Of a DNA stretch of 6,169 nucleotides, positions 1-4,696 are shown one piece after another; the first letter of the stretch is position 1; each line of letters begins with the position of its first letter. Location: contig BEID01000093.1 of assembly GCA_002898975.1 (NCBI GenBank), forward strand, positions 1-6,169, read 5' to 3'. The notes under the pieces are model-generated. The model worked only from the letters and a program-made list of their open reading frames with translations, had not been told where the DNA came from and did not search any database. The translations under genes and the position numbers were made by a program. Origin of the DNA: a bacterium HR27 (GTDB taxonomy: Bacteria; Chloroflexota; Chloroflexia; Thermomicrobiales; Thermomicrobiaceae).

Positions 1-7
1 GGCTTCC

Positions 8-670
8 TCAGCCCGGCGGGACGAGGCAGCAGCACGTGCAACCCCAGCCGCCCGGGCAGGATGCCCACAGACAGACTGCACCGCAGGAGATGAGCACGCA
101 GGCAAGACAGCGCCAGGAAGGGGGAATACAGACGTAGAGGCACGCATGGCAGCAACTTCCGAACGCTCGCCAATCGAACCGGCAACAGCAGCCGCATGGC
201 ACCTCATAGGGACCGCACTCCTGCAAAACCTGTTCAGAGTGGTTTACCCATACCAGCTGGCCGTTCTCGCTGAACCGAGTGAGACGCACGTGGTCCCCCA
301 CGTCGATCAGGAAGGCCGCCGAGCGTCCACGATCGTCGCGCAGTGGCAGGATACCAACCTGCTCGGTCACTGTTGCGACGATCAGCCACAGCCTCCGCCC
401 GTCGGCCAGCCGGTGCTCGGCTGCCTGCACCGCGGCCAGCTGCGCCGGACCGAGCACCGCCGGAAGGTCAGGCCCGGCCACGAGCTCCGCCAGGAGTTTC
501 TCCCTGGCTGCCGGATCGAGCAGGGTCGTCTCGACCGGCTCGACCGCCCACCAGGGCCGCGCCTCCCCCGCTCCCTGCTCCTGTGCTGCCACTGGTCGCG
601 TCATCCCCCGCCAACGAGCCGAGCCAGCACTGTGCTCGCTCCCGACCGTCGTCGCGCTGCGCGCCGCCAC
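8..670 (-). CDS. Cys-rich peptide precursor 1 (18-Cys C-terminal tail, bacteriocin-like)
   Basis: I do not recognise a named family. From the GTG at 670 the product has 220 residues: a non-Cys leader domain (about 1-150) and a C-terminal tail (152-215) with 18 cysteines, including CCC, CC and CCC clusters, ending LVPPG and TGA. The tail is hydrophobic between cysteines, as in disulfide-rich secreted peptides. The leader resembles that of precursor 2 downstream of its signal region (FLIDVGDHVRLTRF here, FAVEQGGTVRLLRP there), so the two look like diverged paralogues. The GTG start was chosen because AAGGAG lies 5 nt before it; an ATG at 604 is the alternative. No clear signal peptide follows either start, but the +1-shifted frame just upstream of 604 encodes an Arg-rich, then hydrophobic stretch, so a G-tract frameshift may hide one. 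It lies downstream of a copy of the 22-bp palindrome. Role as a secreted antimicrobial or signalling peptide is inferred from the tail and from the nearby ABC exporter. Confidence 0.68.
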   Translation of the reverse strand: MAARSATTVGSEHSAGSARWRGMTRPVAAQEQGAGEARPWWAVEPVETTLLDPAAREKLLAELVAGPDLPAVLGPAQLAAVQAAEHRLADGRRLWLIVATVTEQVGILPLRDDRGRSAAFLIDVGDHVRLTRFSENGQLVWVNHSEQVLQECGPYEVPCGCCCRFDWRAFGSCCHACLYVCIPPSWRCLACVLISCGAVCLWASCPGGWGCTCCCLVPPG

Positions 671-740
671 GTCCGCTCCTTCTCCAGTGGTCCGCCATCC
701 CAAGTGACGGACCGCACGGGTGACCGAAACCAGTCCCTTT

Positions 741-762
741 CGGTGGACAGCGCTGTCCACCG
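741..762. promoter_or_regulatory. Perfect 22-bp palindrome (putative operator), copy 1
   Basis: Half-site CGGTGGACAGC is followed by its exact reverse complement with no spacer. It lies about 70 bp upstream of the GTG start of precursor 1. Retention of an exact palindrome in two places, each before a Cys-rich gene, suggests a dimeric regulator binding site, the adjacent LuxR-type regulator being the obvious candidate. As RNA it would form a 9-bp stem with a GCGC loop. No T-tract follows on either strand, so it does not look like an intrinsic terminator. Confidence 0.6.
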
Positions 763-789
763 AGGGTGCATCCCGCTGTCCTCCACTCC

Positions 790-825
790 TCAGCGGAGCA
801 GCAGCCCCTGCCGCCGCGCCGCCTC
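790..825 (-). pseudogene. Remnant of the LuxR-type regulator C-terminus
   Basis: Twelve codons (EAARRQGLLLR plus TGA) duplicate the last twelve codons of the regulator at 3576-3611, with one Pro-to-Leu change. It is in frame with the 28-codon ORF just upstream but separated from it by a TAG. There is no HTH sequence left, so it has no independent function as protein; it marks the origin of the duplicated control region. Confidence 0.8.
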
Positions 826-831
826 CGGGAC

Positions 832-918
832 CTATCGAACCGGCGCCTGGCTACGTTTGATTGGTATCCCACCGTCCTTTCGCTCGGTATCGTTCTCTCC
901 CGGCGCAGGTATGGGCAT
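832..918 (-). CDS. Possible 28-residue small protein, unknown
   Basis: A short ORF starts with ATG at 918 and ends with TAG at 832-834. It is preceded by AGGAGG and a 5-nt spacer, one of the best ribosome binding sites in the window. The permease stop TGA lies within this Shine-Dalgarno region, so the ORF would be translated in series with the ABC operon. The product is polar and proline-containing (starts MPIPAPGENDTERK, ends RSQAPVR) and has no membrane segment or cysteine. It stops 6 nt before the duplicated regulator tail. It may be a genuine small protein (perhaps immunity or accessory), or the surviving 5' end of a gene truncated when the repeat arrived. No family is recognised. Confidence 0.38.
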   Translation of the reverse strand: MPIPAPGENDTERKDGGIPIKRSQAPVR

Positions 919-929
919 GGTCACCTCCT
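919..929 (-). promoter_or_regulatory. Near-perfect Shine-Dalgarno sequence overlapping the permease stop
   Basis: On the minus strand AGGAGGTGACC directly precedes an ATG at 918. AGGAGGTGA is fully complementary to the conserved 3' end of bacterial 16S rRNA. Its TGA is the permease stop codon. Such a site would be unexpected with no gene to serve, and it is the main reason for listing the 28-codon ORF. Confidence 0.6.
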
Positions 930-1664
930 GGTGCGCGTCGATCGGTTCGAGGCCTGGCTGCACCGCAGGACGAGTCGGTCGCGTCGTACGGCCCGGAGCA
1001 CGATGAAGATCGAGAGCAGCATGATGGAAACCGCTCCGAGCGAGAAAGAGAAGAACGGAAACGAATCCAACGAGCGGAACAGGAACCGTGTCACGGGCTC
1101 GATCGCAAAAGCAGCGAGTCCCGGGAGCAGCAACAGGAGGACGACGAACTGTTGCGCGACTGCGGTCGATTCTGCCCACGCTGAGATGCTCACCTGAAGG
1201 GCCATGACGGTGAGCGAGCCGCTCGCCGCGAAGACCAGCGACAGCAGCAATCCTCGGAGCGGCACGGGCTGCCCGGCTAAAGCAGCGACTCCTGTTGCGG
1301 CACTCACCAGCGCAGCGTCGTACAGCAAACCGACGAGCCAGTACGGCACGACCTTCGCCAGAGCGAGCATCCAGTCCGGGACGGGCGCAAGGAGCCAGAC
1401 CTCGAGGGTTCCACGCTCGCGCTCCCCAGCGACCGCACTGGCGAGCAAGCTGGACAGTGCGGCGAAAGGGAACAGGATGAGGACGAAGACCCCGAACCCG
1501 GTTGGGAGGAGCAGCGCCACACTTTCCGCAGGGATGATGGGAGCGCTGATGGCGAACAGGAGGAGCGGCATCACGAGAAAGGCCAGAAGCCGCCGCCCGC
1601 GCTCACGCGCGGCGAAAGTCCGGGCAAGCTCCCAGCGGCAGAGTTCCCAAAAGCATGCCAGCAT
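921..1664 (-). CDS. ABC-2 type transporter permease subunit
   Basis: A 247-residue integral membrane protein, the transmembrane half of an ABC-2 type exporter. It has about six hydrophobic segments (roughly residues 27-43, 55-76, 104-130, 137-158, 170-189 and 205-224) and a basic C-terminal tail. The stretch AGERERGTLEVWLLAPV (79-95) is the conserved Glu-Arg-Gly-Thr-Leu-Glu loop of this superfamily, thought to contact the ATPase. ATG at 1664 was chosen because GAGAGG lies 6 nt upstream and overlaps the ATPase stop; a TTG at 1688 would extend the product by 8 residues without improving it. It lies 10 nt after the ATPase gene, so the two form one transporter. Substrate is not shown by the sequence. 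Its place between two Cys-rich precursor genes suggests export of, or self-protection against, those peptides. Confidence 0.92.
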   Translation of the reverse strand: MLACFWELCRWELARTFAARERGRRLLAFLVMPLLLFAISAPIIPAESVALLLPTGFGVFVLILFPFAALSSLLASAVAGERERGTLEVWLLAPVPDWMLALAKVVPYWLVGLLYDAALVSAATGVAALAGQPVPLRGLLLSLVFAASGSLTVMALQVSISAWAESTAVAQQFVVLLLLLPGLAAFAIEPVTRFLFRSLDSFPFFSFSLGAVSIMLLSIFIVLRAVRRDRLVLRCSQASNRSTRTRR

Positions 1665-1674
1665 AGGCGCCCTC

Positions 1675-2484
1675 TCACGCACGGACAAGGAGCGTTCTGA
1701 GTGCCTCTTCCAGTTTGCGCTCGTCTCCTTCCGGTGTCTTGAGTTCGTCCCTCGTCACGGACGCGATGACCTTGCCGCGTCCCAGAACGACGAAGCGGTC
1801 GCAGACGACCAGCGCGTCACTGAGGACGTGCGTCGCGAAGATCACGGTTCGGTCGGGACGTGCCCGCTGCCACTCGCGGAGCCAGGTCAGGAAATCGACG
1901 CGCGCGAGCGGATCGAGTTCGTTCGTGACCTCGTCGAGGAGCAAGAGCTTCGGTTCACCGAGGAGTGCGCGCGCCAGGGCAACCCTTTTGCGGAAGCCGG
2001 CCGAGAGCGAGCCGCACCACTCGTCGAGGACCTCGTCGAGAGCCAGGATCCGGATCACCTCGCGCAGCTGTGCCTGCCGTCGCTGCCGATCGTGCGGCAA
2101 CACGAGGCGTGCAACATGTTCGAGGTGATCCCGTACGCGCATCTCGTCGTAGAGGCCGTCCCGTTCCGGAACGTAGCCGATAAGCCGACGCACCGCTTCC
2201 GCTCGCGCCGGTATCTCCATGCCCAGTACGATAGCCCTACCCTGCCCGGGCTTCAGGAGACCGGCGATCAAGCGCAGGAGCGATGTCTTCCCAGCCCCGT
2301 TCGGACCGAGGAGTCCGCAGATGCACCCCAGTGGCACCCGCAGGTCGATGGCGTCGAGAATGAGCTTGCCGGGGCAGGCGACCGTGATGCCTTCCAGAAC
2401 GACTGCCTGGTCTGCTGCGTTACGAGACGACTCCACTGCTCGCTGTTTCCACCACTCTCCGGAACACGTCGCCGTCTTTACCAT
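1675..2484 (-). CDS. ABC transporter ATP-binding protein (ABC-2 exporter type)
   Basis: A 269-residue nucleotide-binding subunit that powers the adjacent permease. Visible motifs are Walker A GPNGAGKTS (60-68), the Q-loop region IGYVPERDGLYDEM with Glu at 107 as in many DrrA/NodI-like proteins, a variant signature LSAGF (160-164), Walker B LLLLDE (180-185), a D-loop NELDP, and the H-loop histidine at 219 (FATH). The residue after Walker B Glu is Val where DEPT is usual, a mild divergence. The first about 28 residues precede the ABC domain and are not conserved. The ATG overlaps the last 7 nt of precursor 2 (ATGGTAA), implying translational coupling; there is no strong Shine-Dalgarno. Family and intact motifs support an active exporter ATPase. 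Bacteriocin export or immunity is inferred from context. Confidence 0.95.
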   Translation of the reverse strand: MVKTATCSGEWWKQRAVESSRNAADQAVVLEGITVACPGKLILDAIDLRVPLGCICGLLGPNGAGKTSLLRLIAGLLKPGQGRAIVLGMEIPARAEAVRRLIGYVPERDGLYDEMRVRDHLEHVARLVLPHDRQRRQAQLREVIRILALDEVLDEWCGSLSAGFRKRVALARALLGEPKLLLLDEVTNELDPLARVDFLTWLREWQRARPDRTVIFATHVLSDALVVCDRFVVLGRGKVIASVTRDELKTPEGDERKLEEALRTLLVRA

Positions 2485-3335
2485 GGGCGAATGCAGGGCC
2501 AGCAGTCACAACCGAGCTGTCGTGAGCACAGGATAATGACACTCGCACACGTTCCCACGGCTGCGCTGCAACAGATCAGGTTGCCAGTGAAGCAGCAAAG
2601 GGCGAGGCCGGCGCACACCACGTTCCCGACGAGACAGGCCCGACAGTCGGGACAGCAGTTCGCGCTGGCCTGCAGCACTGGGTCCGCGGTCGGGCCAAGC
2701 GACAGACCGAGTTCATCAGGTCTGAGTAGGCGAACGGTGCCACCCTGCTCGACTGCGAACACTGGCGCTCCAGCTGGTGAGTCTAGCCACGCGTAGGTGG
2801 CGACTCCCTCGAGACACACCAGAGCGATGCGCCGCCCAGTGTCAGCGAGAATCGAACCGGAAAAGGTCTTCTCGTGAACAGCCGAACGGAAACGCACGAT
2901 CGCATCCGGGCTCCACTTGTGCTCGCTTTCTAGCCACTGAACCAGGTCCGGCACATGAGCACAACACTCGATCGTCTGGCCGCTGGCTACTCGCTCGACG
3001 GTGAGGGCGTTCAGCCGGAATGGAGGTGGTGCTGCCTCCGCCTGCTGCGGCTCGATCGCCAGCTTCCCGCTCGCCAGGAGCCCAAGCGCGGTGCCGAGCC
3101 CCGCCACGCGCCGCAACACGCGCCGCCGCGTCAGCACCGGCCCGACCGCCACCGGACTCGCGAGCGCCCCCAGTTCGCTCGCCAGCGCCAGCCCCCGCCG
3201 CACCCCGAGCAGCCGCACCAGCAGCAGCACCAGCCGCCGCCCAGTGTACGCCCGCAGGCGGTCACCAGCGACCGCGAACAACACCGGTTCCCACGGCGCC
3301 CTCGCTCCCAGCGCCCGCTCCCGCCAGGCCGCCAC
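2478..3335 (-). CDS. Cys-rich peptide precursor 2 with internal Tat signal and 14-Cys tail
   Basis: This is the main open part (285 codons from a GTG at 3335) of a gene whose natural start is probably the ATG at 3449. In order it holds: the second half of a thioredoxin-like domain (about 1-33); a hydrophobic stretch (35-60); a twin-arginine motif TRRRVLR (69-75) followed by a hydrophobic segment and AEA (99-101); a leader domain (about 104-215) with Cys 124, 125 and 174; and a tail (227-281) with 14 cysteines, ending CIRPW. A Tat signal, leader domain and Cys-rich hydrophobic tail are also the plan of halocin C8 precursors, but no motif-level match was shown. GTG 3335 has no good ribosome binding site and serves only as the downstream boundary after the TGA at 3366-3368. 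The 3' end overlaps the ABC ATPase by 7 nt, so precursor and exporter are coupled. Precursor 1 is a probable distant paralogue. Confidence 0.8.
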   Translation of the reverse strand: MAAWRERALGARAPWEPVLFAVAGDRLRAYTGRRLVLLLVRLLGVRRGLALASELGALASPVAVGPVLTRRRVLRRVAGLGTALGLLASGKLAIEPQQAEAAPPPFRLNALTVERVASGQTIECCAHVPDLVQWLESEHKWSPDAIVRFRSAVHEKTFSGSILADTGRRIALVCLEGVATYAWLDSPAGAPVFAVEQGGTVRLLRPDELGLSLGPTADPVLQASANCCPDCRACLVGNVVCAGLALCCFTGNLICCSAAVGTCASVIILCSRQLGCDCWPCIRPW

Positions 3336-3365
3336 CTCGGGCTCGCGCAGGCTCCGCGCTTCGAG

Positions 3366-3449
3366 TCACCCACCACCCAGCTCGACGATCCGCTCGGCGA
3401 TGGCGCGGCAGCGCCCACAGGCTCCGTCGGAGGCCAGCACCCACTGCAT
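3366..3449 (-). pseudogene. N-terminal thioredoxin-like fragment of precursor 2, ended by in-frame TGA
   Basis: ATG 3449 has a strong ribosome binding site (AGGAGG 7 nt upstream) and opens a 27-residue reading frame, MQWVLASDGACGRCRAIAER and 7 more, closed by TGA at 3366-3368. It is in the same frame as precursor 2. After the TGA the frame continues sensibly (LEARSLREPEV, then APWEPVLFAV). Together the two pieces read as one thioredoxin-like fold: beta strand, CGRC redox motif, helix, beta strand, helix and a WEP segment where the cis-Pro is expected. A CGA-to-TGA change would explain the stop. It could be a real nonsense mutation with reinitiation at GTG 3335, or a sequencing error. GTG 3515 is a further in-frame start with AAGGAG 4 nt before it, but it adds only low-complexity sequence. 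Confidence 0.72.
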
Positions 3450-3452
3450 GGC

Positions 3453-3462
3453 GCACCCTCCT
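3453..3462 (-). promoter_or_regulatory. Ribosome binding site that decides the start of precursor 2
   Basis: The minus strand reads GCAGGAGGGTGCGCC and then ATG (3449). This is a full AGGAGG with 7-nt spacing. No comparable site precedes GTG 3335, so the gene was evidently built to start at 3449 and to include the CGRC thioredoxin-like segment. Confidence 0.7.
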
Positions 3463-3523
3463 GCCTCCGCTTCCGTCCGTCGCCTAGAGGATCGGCCTGC
3501 TCTGGGTACCTGCACAAGACTCC

Positions 3524-3612
3524 TTCGGTGGACAGCGCTGTCCACCGAGGGTGCACCCCGCTGTCCTCCACTCCCTCAGCGGGGCAGCAGCCCCTGCCGC
3601 CGCGCCGCCTCC
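3524..3612 (-). repeat. Direct repeat copy 2: regulator 3' end plus palindrome
   Basis: An 89-bp segment nearly identical to 739-826. It includes the last 12 codons of the regulator (EAARRQGLLPR and TGA), a 28-nt spacer and the palindrome. Here it is joined to the rest of the regulator gene, so this is the likely parental copy. It lies 75 bp upstream of the ATG of precursor 2. Confidence 0.93.
3526..3547. promoter_or_regulatory. Perfect 22-bp palindrome (putative operator), copy 2
   Basis: Identical to the palindrome at 741-762. It lies 28 nt after the regulator stop and 76 nt before the ATG of precursor 2, where an operator or an RNA hairpin controlling the precursor-exporter operon would be expected. 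On the minus strand it is followed by AAGGAGTCTTG, not by a T-tract, which argues against simple termination. No convincing -35/-10 pair was found next to it. Confidence 0.62.
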
Positions 3613-4210
3613 ACCACCGCCAGCCGTCCCCCCGTCACCCCCAGCTTGGCCGCCAGCCGCCGCACCCGCCCCTTCACCGTCGCCGGAGCGATGCCCAGCC
3701 GTGCCCCGATCGCCCCATCGGTGAGGTGCCAGTCGGCCAGGAGCGGCAGGAGCTGCTGCTCCACCGGACTGAGCCGCGGGCGCCCCACCTGCTCCCGCCA
3801 CAGCGCAGCCAGCTCGGCGGCCGCCGCTGGCCCGGCGACGAGCAGCGGGCTGTGGCTGAGCACGGCGAGCAGGGCGGGCACTGCCGCCCGGTCGAGATCG
3901 GCCCAGGTGAGGAGACCACGGAGCGGCAACCCGGCCGAAAGGAGCGTGTGGAGCAGGTGGGCCTGGAGCGTGCGGGCGAGGAGCAGGCTCGGCTGCTGGG
4001 CGAGGAGCGTAAGGAGTGCTGGGTCCGGTGGCTCGGCGAGGTGGTCGCTCCCGAGGACGAGGAGGTCGGGCTGGAAGTGGCGAGGAGTGCCAGCGCGGTG
4101 GCGCGGTCGTGGGTGAGCTGGACGGCGGTCACGCCCGGGCAGGTGCGGAGCTGGCGTGCCAGGTCCTGCCAGCCGAGCGCCTCGTCCGCCAGGAGCAGGA
4201 TGCGGGTCAT
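3576..4210 (-). pseudogene. NarL/LuxR-family response regulator, frameshifted at about 4082
   Basis: ATG 4210 opens a receiver-like domain (MTRILLLADEALGWQDLARQ; 43 residues to ALL). Its continuation RHFQPDLLVLGSDHL is in the neighbouring frame. Restoring one base near 4082 (CTCCTCGCC to CTCCTCCGCC on the minus strand) joins them into 211 residues, the usual NarL-family length. The C-terminal about 66 residues form a LuxR-type HTH: RLSPVEQQLLPLLAD, DGAIGARLGIAPATVKGRV, then RLAAKLGV. At the usual phospho-acceptor position the sequence is VLGS instead of an Asp, so this would be a phosphorylation-independent atypical receiver. It stands first in the peptide operon and probably controls it through the palindrome just downstream and the inverted repeat in its own promoter. 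The shift is not at an obvious slippery heptamer, so a mutation or a base-calling error is likelier than programmed frameshifting. ATG 4210 has a modest GGAAGAG 9 nt or so upstream. Confidence 0.8.
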
Positions 4211-4240
4211 CGCGGGCGTCTCTTCCGGGCAGTCGGTCGG

Positions 4241-4278
4241 TTGCCGGAACGATAGCACGCGCTCTGCCGTTCCGGCAA
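4241..4278 (-). promoter_or_regulatory. Putative promoter of the regulator within an 11-bp inverted repeat
   Basis: TTGCCGGAACG at 4241-4251 and its exact reverse complement at 4268-4278 flank a 16-nt spacer. On the minus strand the arm at 4278-4273 supplies TTGCCG, resembling a -35 box. Eighteen nt on comes TATCGT (4254-4249), preceded by TG as in extended -10 promoters. A start near 4242 would leave a leader of about 30 nt to the regulator ATG at 4210. The arms cover the -35 box and reach past the -10 box, a layout typical of autoregulation or repression. A third related box (CGGAACCGG) lies just upstream at 4280-4288. Confidence 0.45.
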
Positions 4279-4696
4279 GCGGAACCGGAGCCACACGGTA
4301 CCGCCGGCGCTACGGAGGTAGCGTGATCGGAACCCCGATGACCAGCACGAGCGGGGTAACACGCCATCCGGCGGAGAGCCCTCCATGCCCAGCCGGCCTA
4401 CCCCGCCGCACGACACCGCCGCAGTCCTCACCTCCAGCGGCCCTGGGAAGTCGATCAGCTTGAGTCCGAGTCACGCGCAGGCAAGCTGATGCCGTCTCGC
4501 TCGGCAAGTCGGGGTCAGTCGGGACTCAGACCGGCGTGCAGGCTTCCTGCCCCAGGAGCCGCACTGTCCTGGCACGCACCCGGAAACGTGCCGCGCACGC
4601 CTCGCCAGCCGAGCGTGACAGCGATGAGCGAGCCGAAAACGCCTCTTCAGCCCGGACTGGCTCGAGCGAGATGGTGCGCAGTGGGCGCTCGCCGGT
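4279..4696. other. 418-bp region without a supported gene; several dyads
   Basis: No reading frame here looks protein-like; short frames on both strands are Arg/Pro/Ser-rich. It contains a 6-bp hairpin with GGAG loop (4308-4323), a perfect 9-bp inverted repeat ATCAGCTTG/CAAGCTGAT (4454-4462 and 4482-4490), a bulged dyad at 4513-4532 and a bulged dyad at 4541-4560. None is followed by a T-tract, and no tRNA cloverleaf was found. The region separates the aminotransferase operon from the peptide locus and may contain the 3' end of the former. Confidence 0.5.
4454..4490. repeat. Perfect 9-bp inverted repeat with 19-nt loop
   Basis: ATCAGCTTG and CAAGCTGAT can pair around a 19-nt loop. It is the first of three closely spaced dyads (to 4560) in the gene-free region. 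No poly-T follows on either strand. Function is unknown; a structured RNA or a protein-binding dyad is possible. Confidence 0.4.

Larger units (their letters stand above)
739..826 (-). repeat. Direct repeat copy 1: regulator-tail remnant plus palindrome
   Basis: This 88-bp segment matches 3524-3612 with two substitutions (771 and 797) and one single-base indel. Read on the minus strand it begins with a remnant of the regulator 3' end (790-825 encodes EAARRQGLLLR and TGA; the intact gene has LLPR). A short spacer and the 22-bp palindrome follow. Similarity stops abruptly on both sides. No regulator coding sequence precedes this copy, so it is a duplicated fragment, not a second gene. Like copy 2, it sits directly upstream of a Cys-rich precursor gene in the same orientation. 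Confidence 0.93.

Noticed and set aside
739..786. Conserved leader peptide starting MHPRWTALSTE before both precursors
   Set aside because: The shared residues are only a translation of the DNA repeat; the frames diverge at once beyond it and copy 2 has GTG in place of ATG.
1665..1688. TTG start for the permease at 1688
   Set aside because: It would overlap the ATPase by 14 nt and lacks a ribosome binding site as good as the GAGAGG before ATG 1664.
1204..2796. 530-codon plus-strand open frame
   Set aside because: It is antisense to the permease, the ABC ATPase and the tail of precursor 2, and its translation is Arg/Ser/Pro-rich with no domain. Long empty frames are normal opposite GC-rich genes.
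3366..3368. Selenocysteine codon
   Set aside because: The TGA is not at a redox position (the CGRC motif is complete upstream), no SECIS-like hairpin is evident just after it, and CGA-to-TGA is a simpler explanation.
3526..3547. Palindrome as an intrinsic terminator of the regulator
   Set aside because: The stem is good but no T-tract follows on either strand, and the same element recurs before precursor 1 with no full gene ahead of it. Kept as a putative operator.
739..3612. CRISPR array or insertion-sequence ends
   Set aside because: Only two copies about 2.8 kb apart, direct orientation, no spacer series, no transposase and no target-site duplication seen.
2955..4463. 502-codon and 371-codon plus-strand frames
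   Set aside because: Both are low-complexity (Arg, Pro, Gln, Ser) shadows opposite precursor 2 and the regulator, whose minus-strand translations show clear domains.
4310..4507. 65-codon minus-strand frame in the gene-free region
   Set aside because: It starts with TTG without a ribosome binding site, and its composition is not protein-like apart from a short hydrophobic end.
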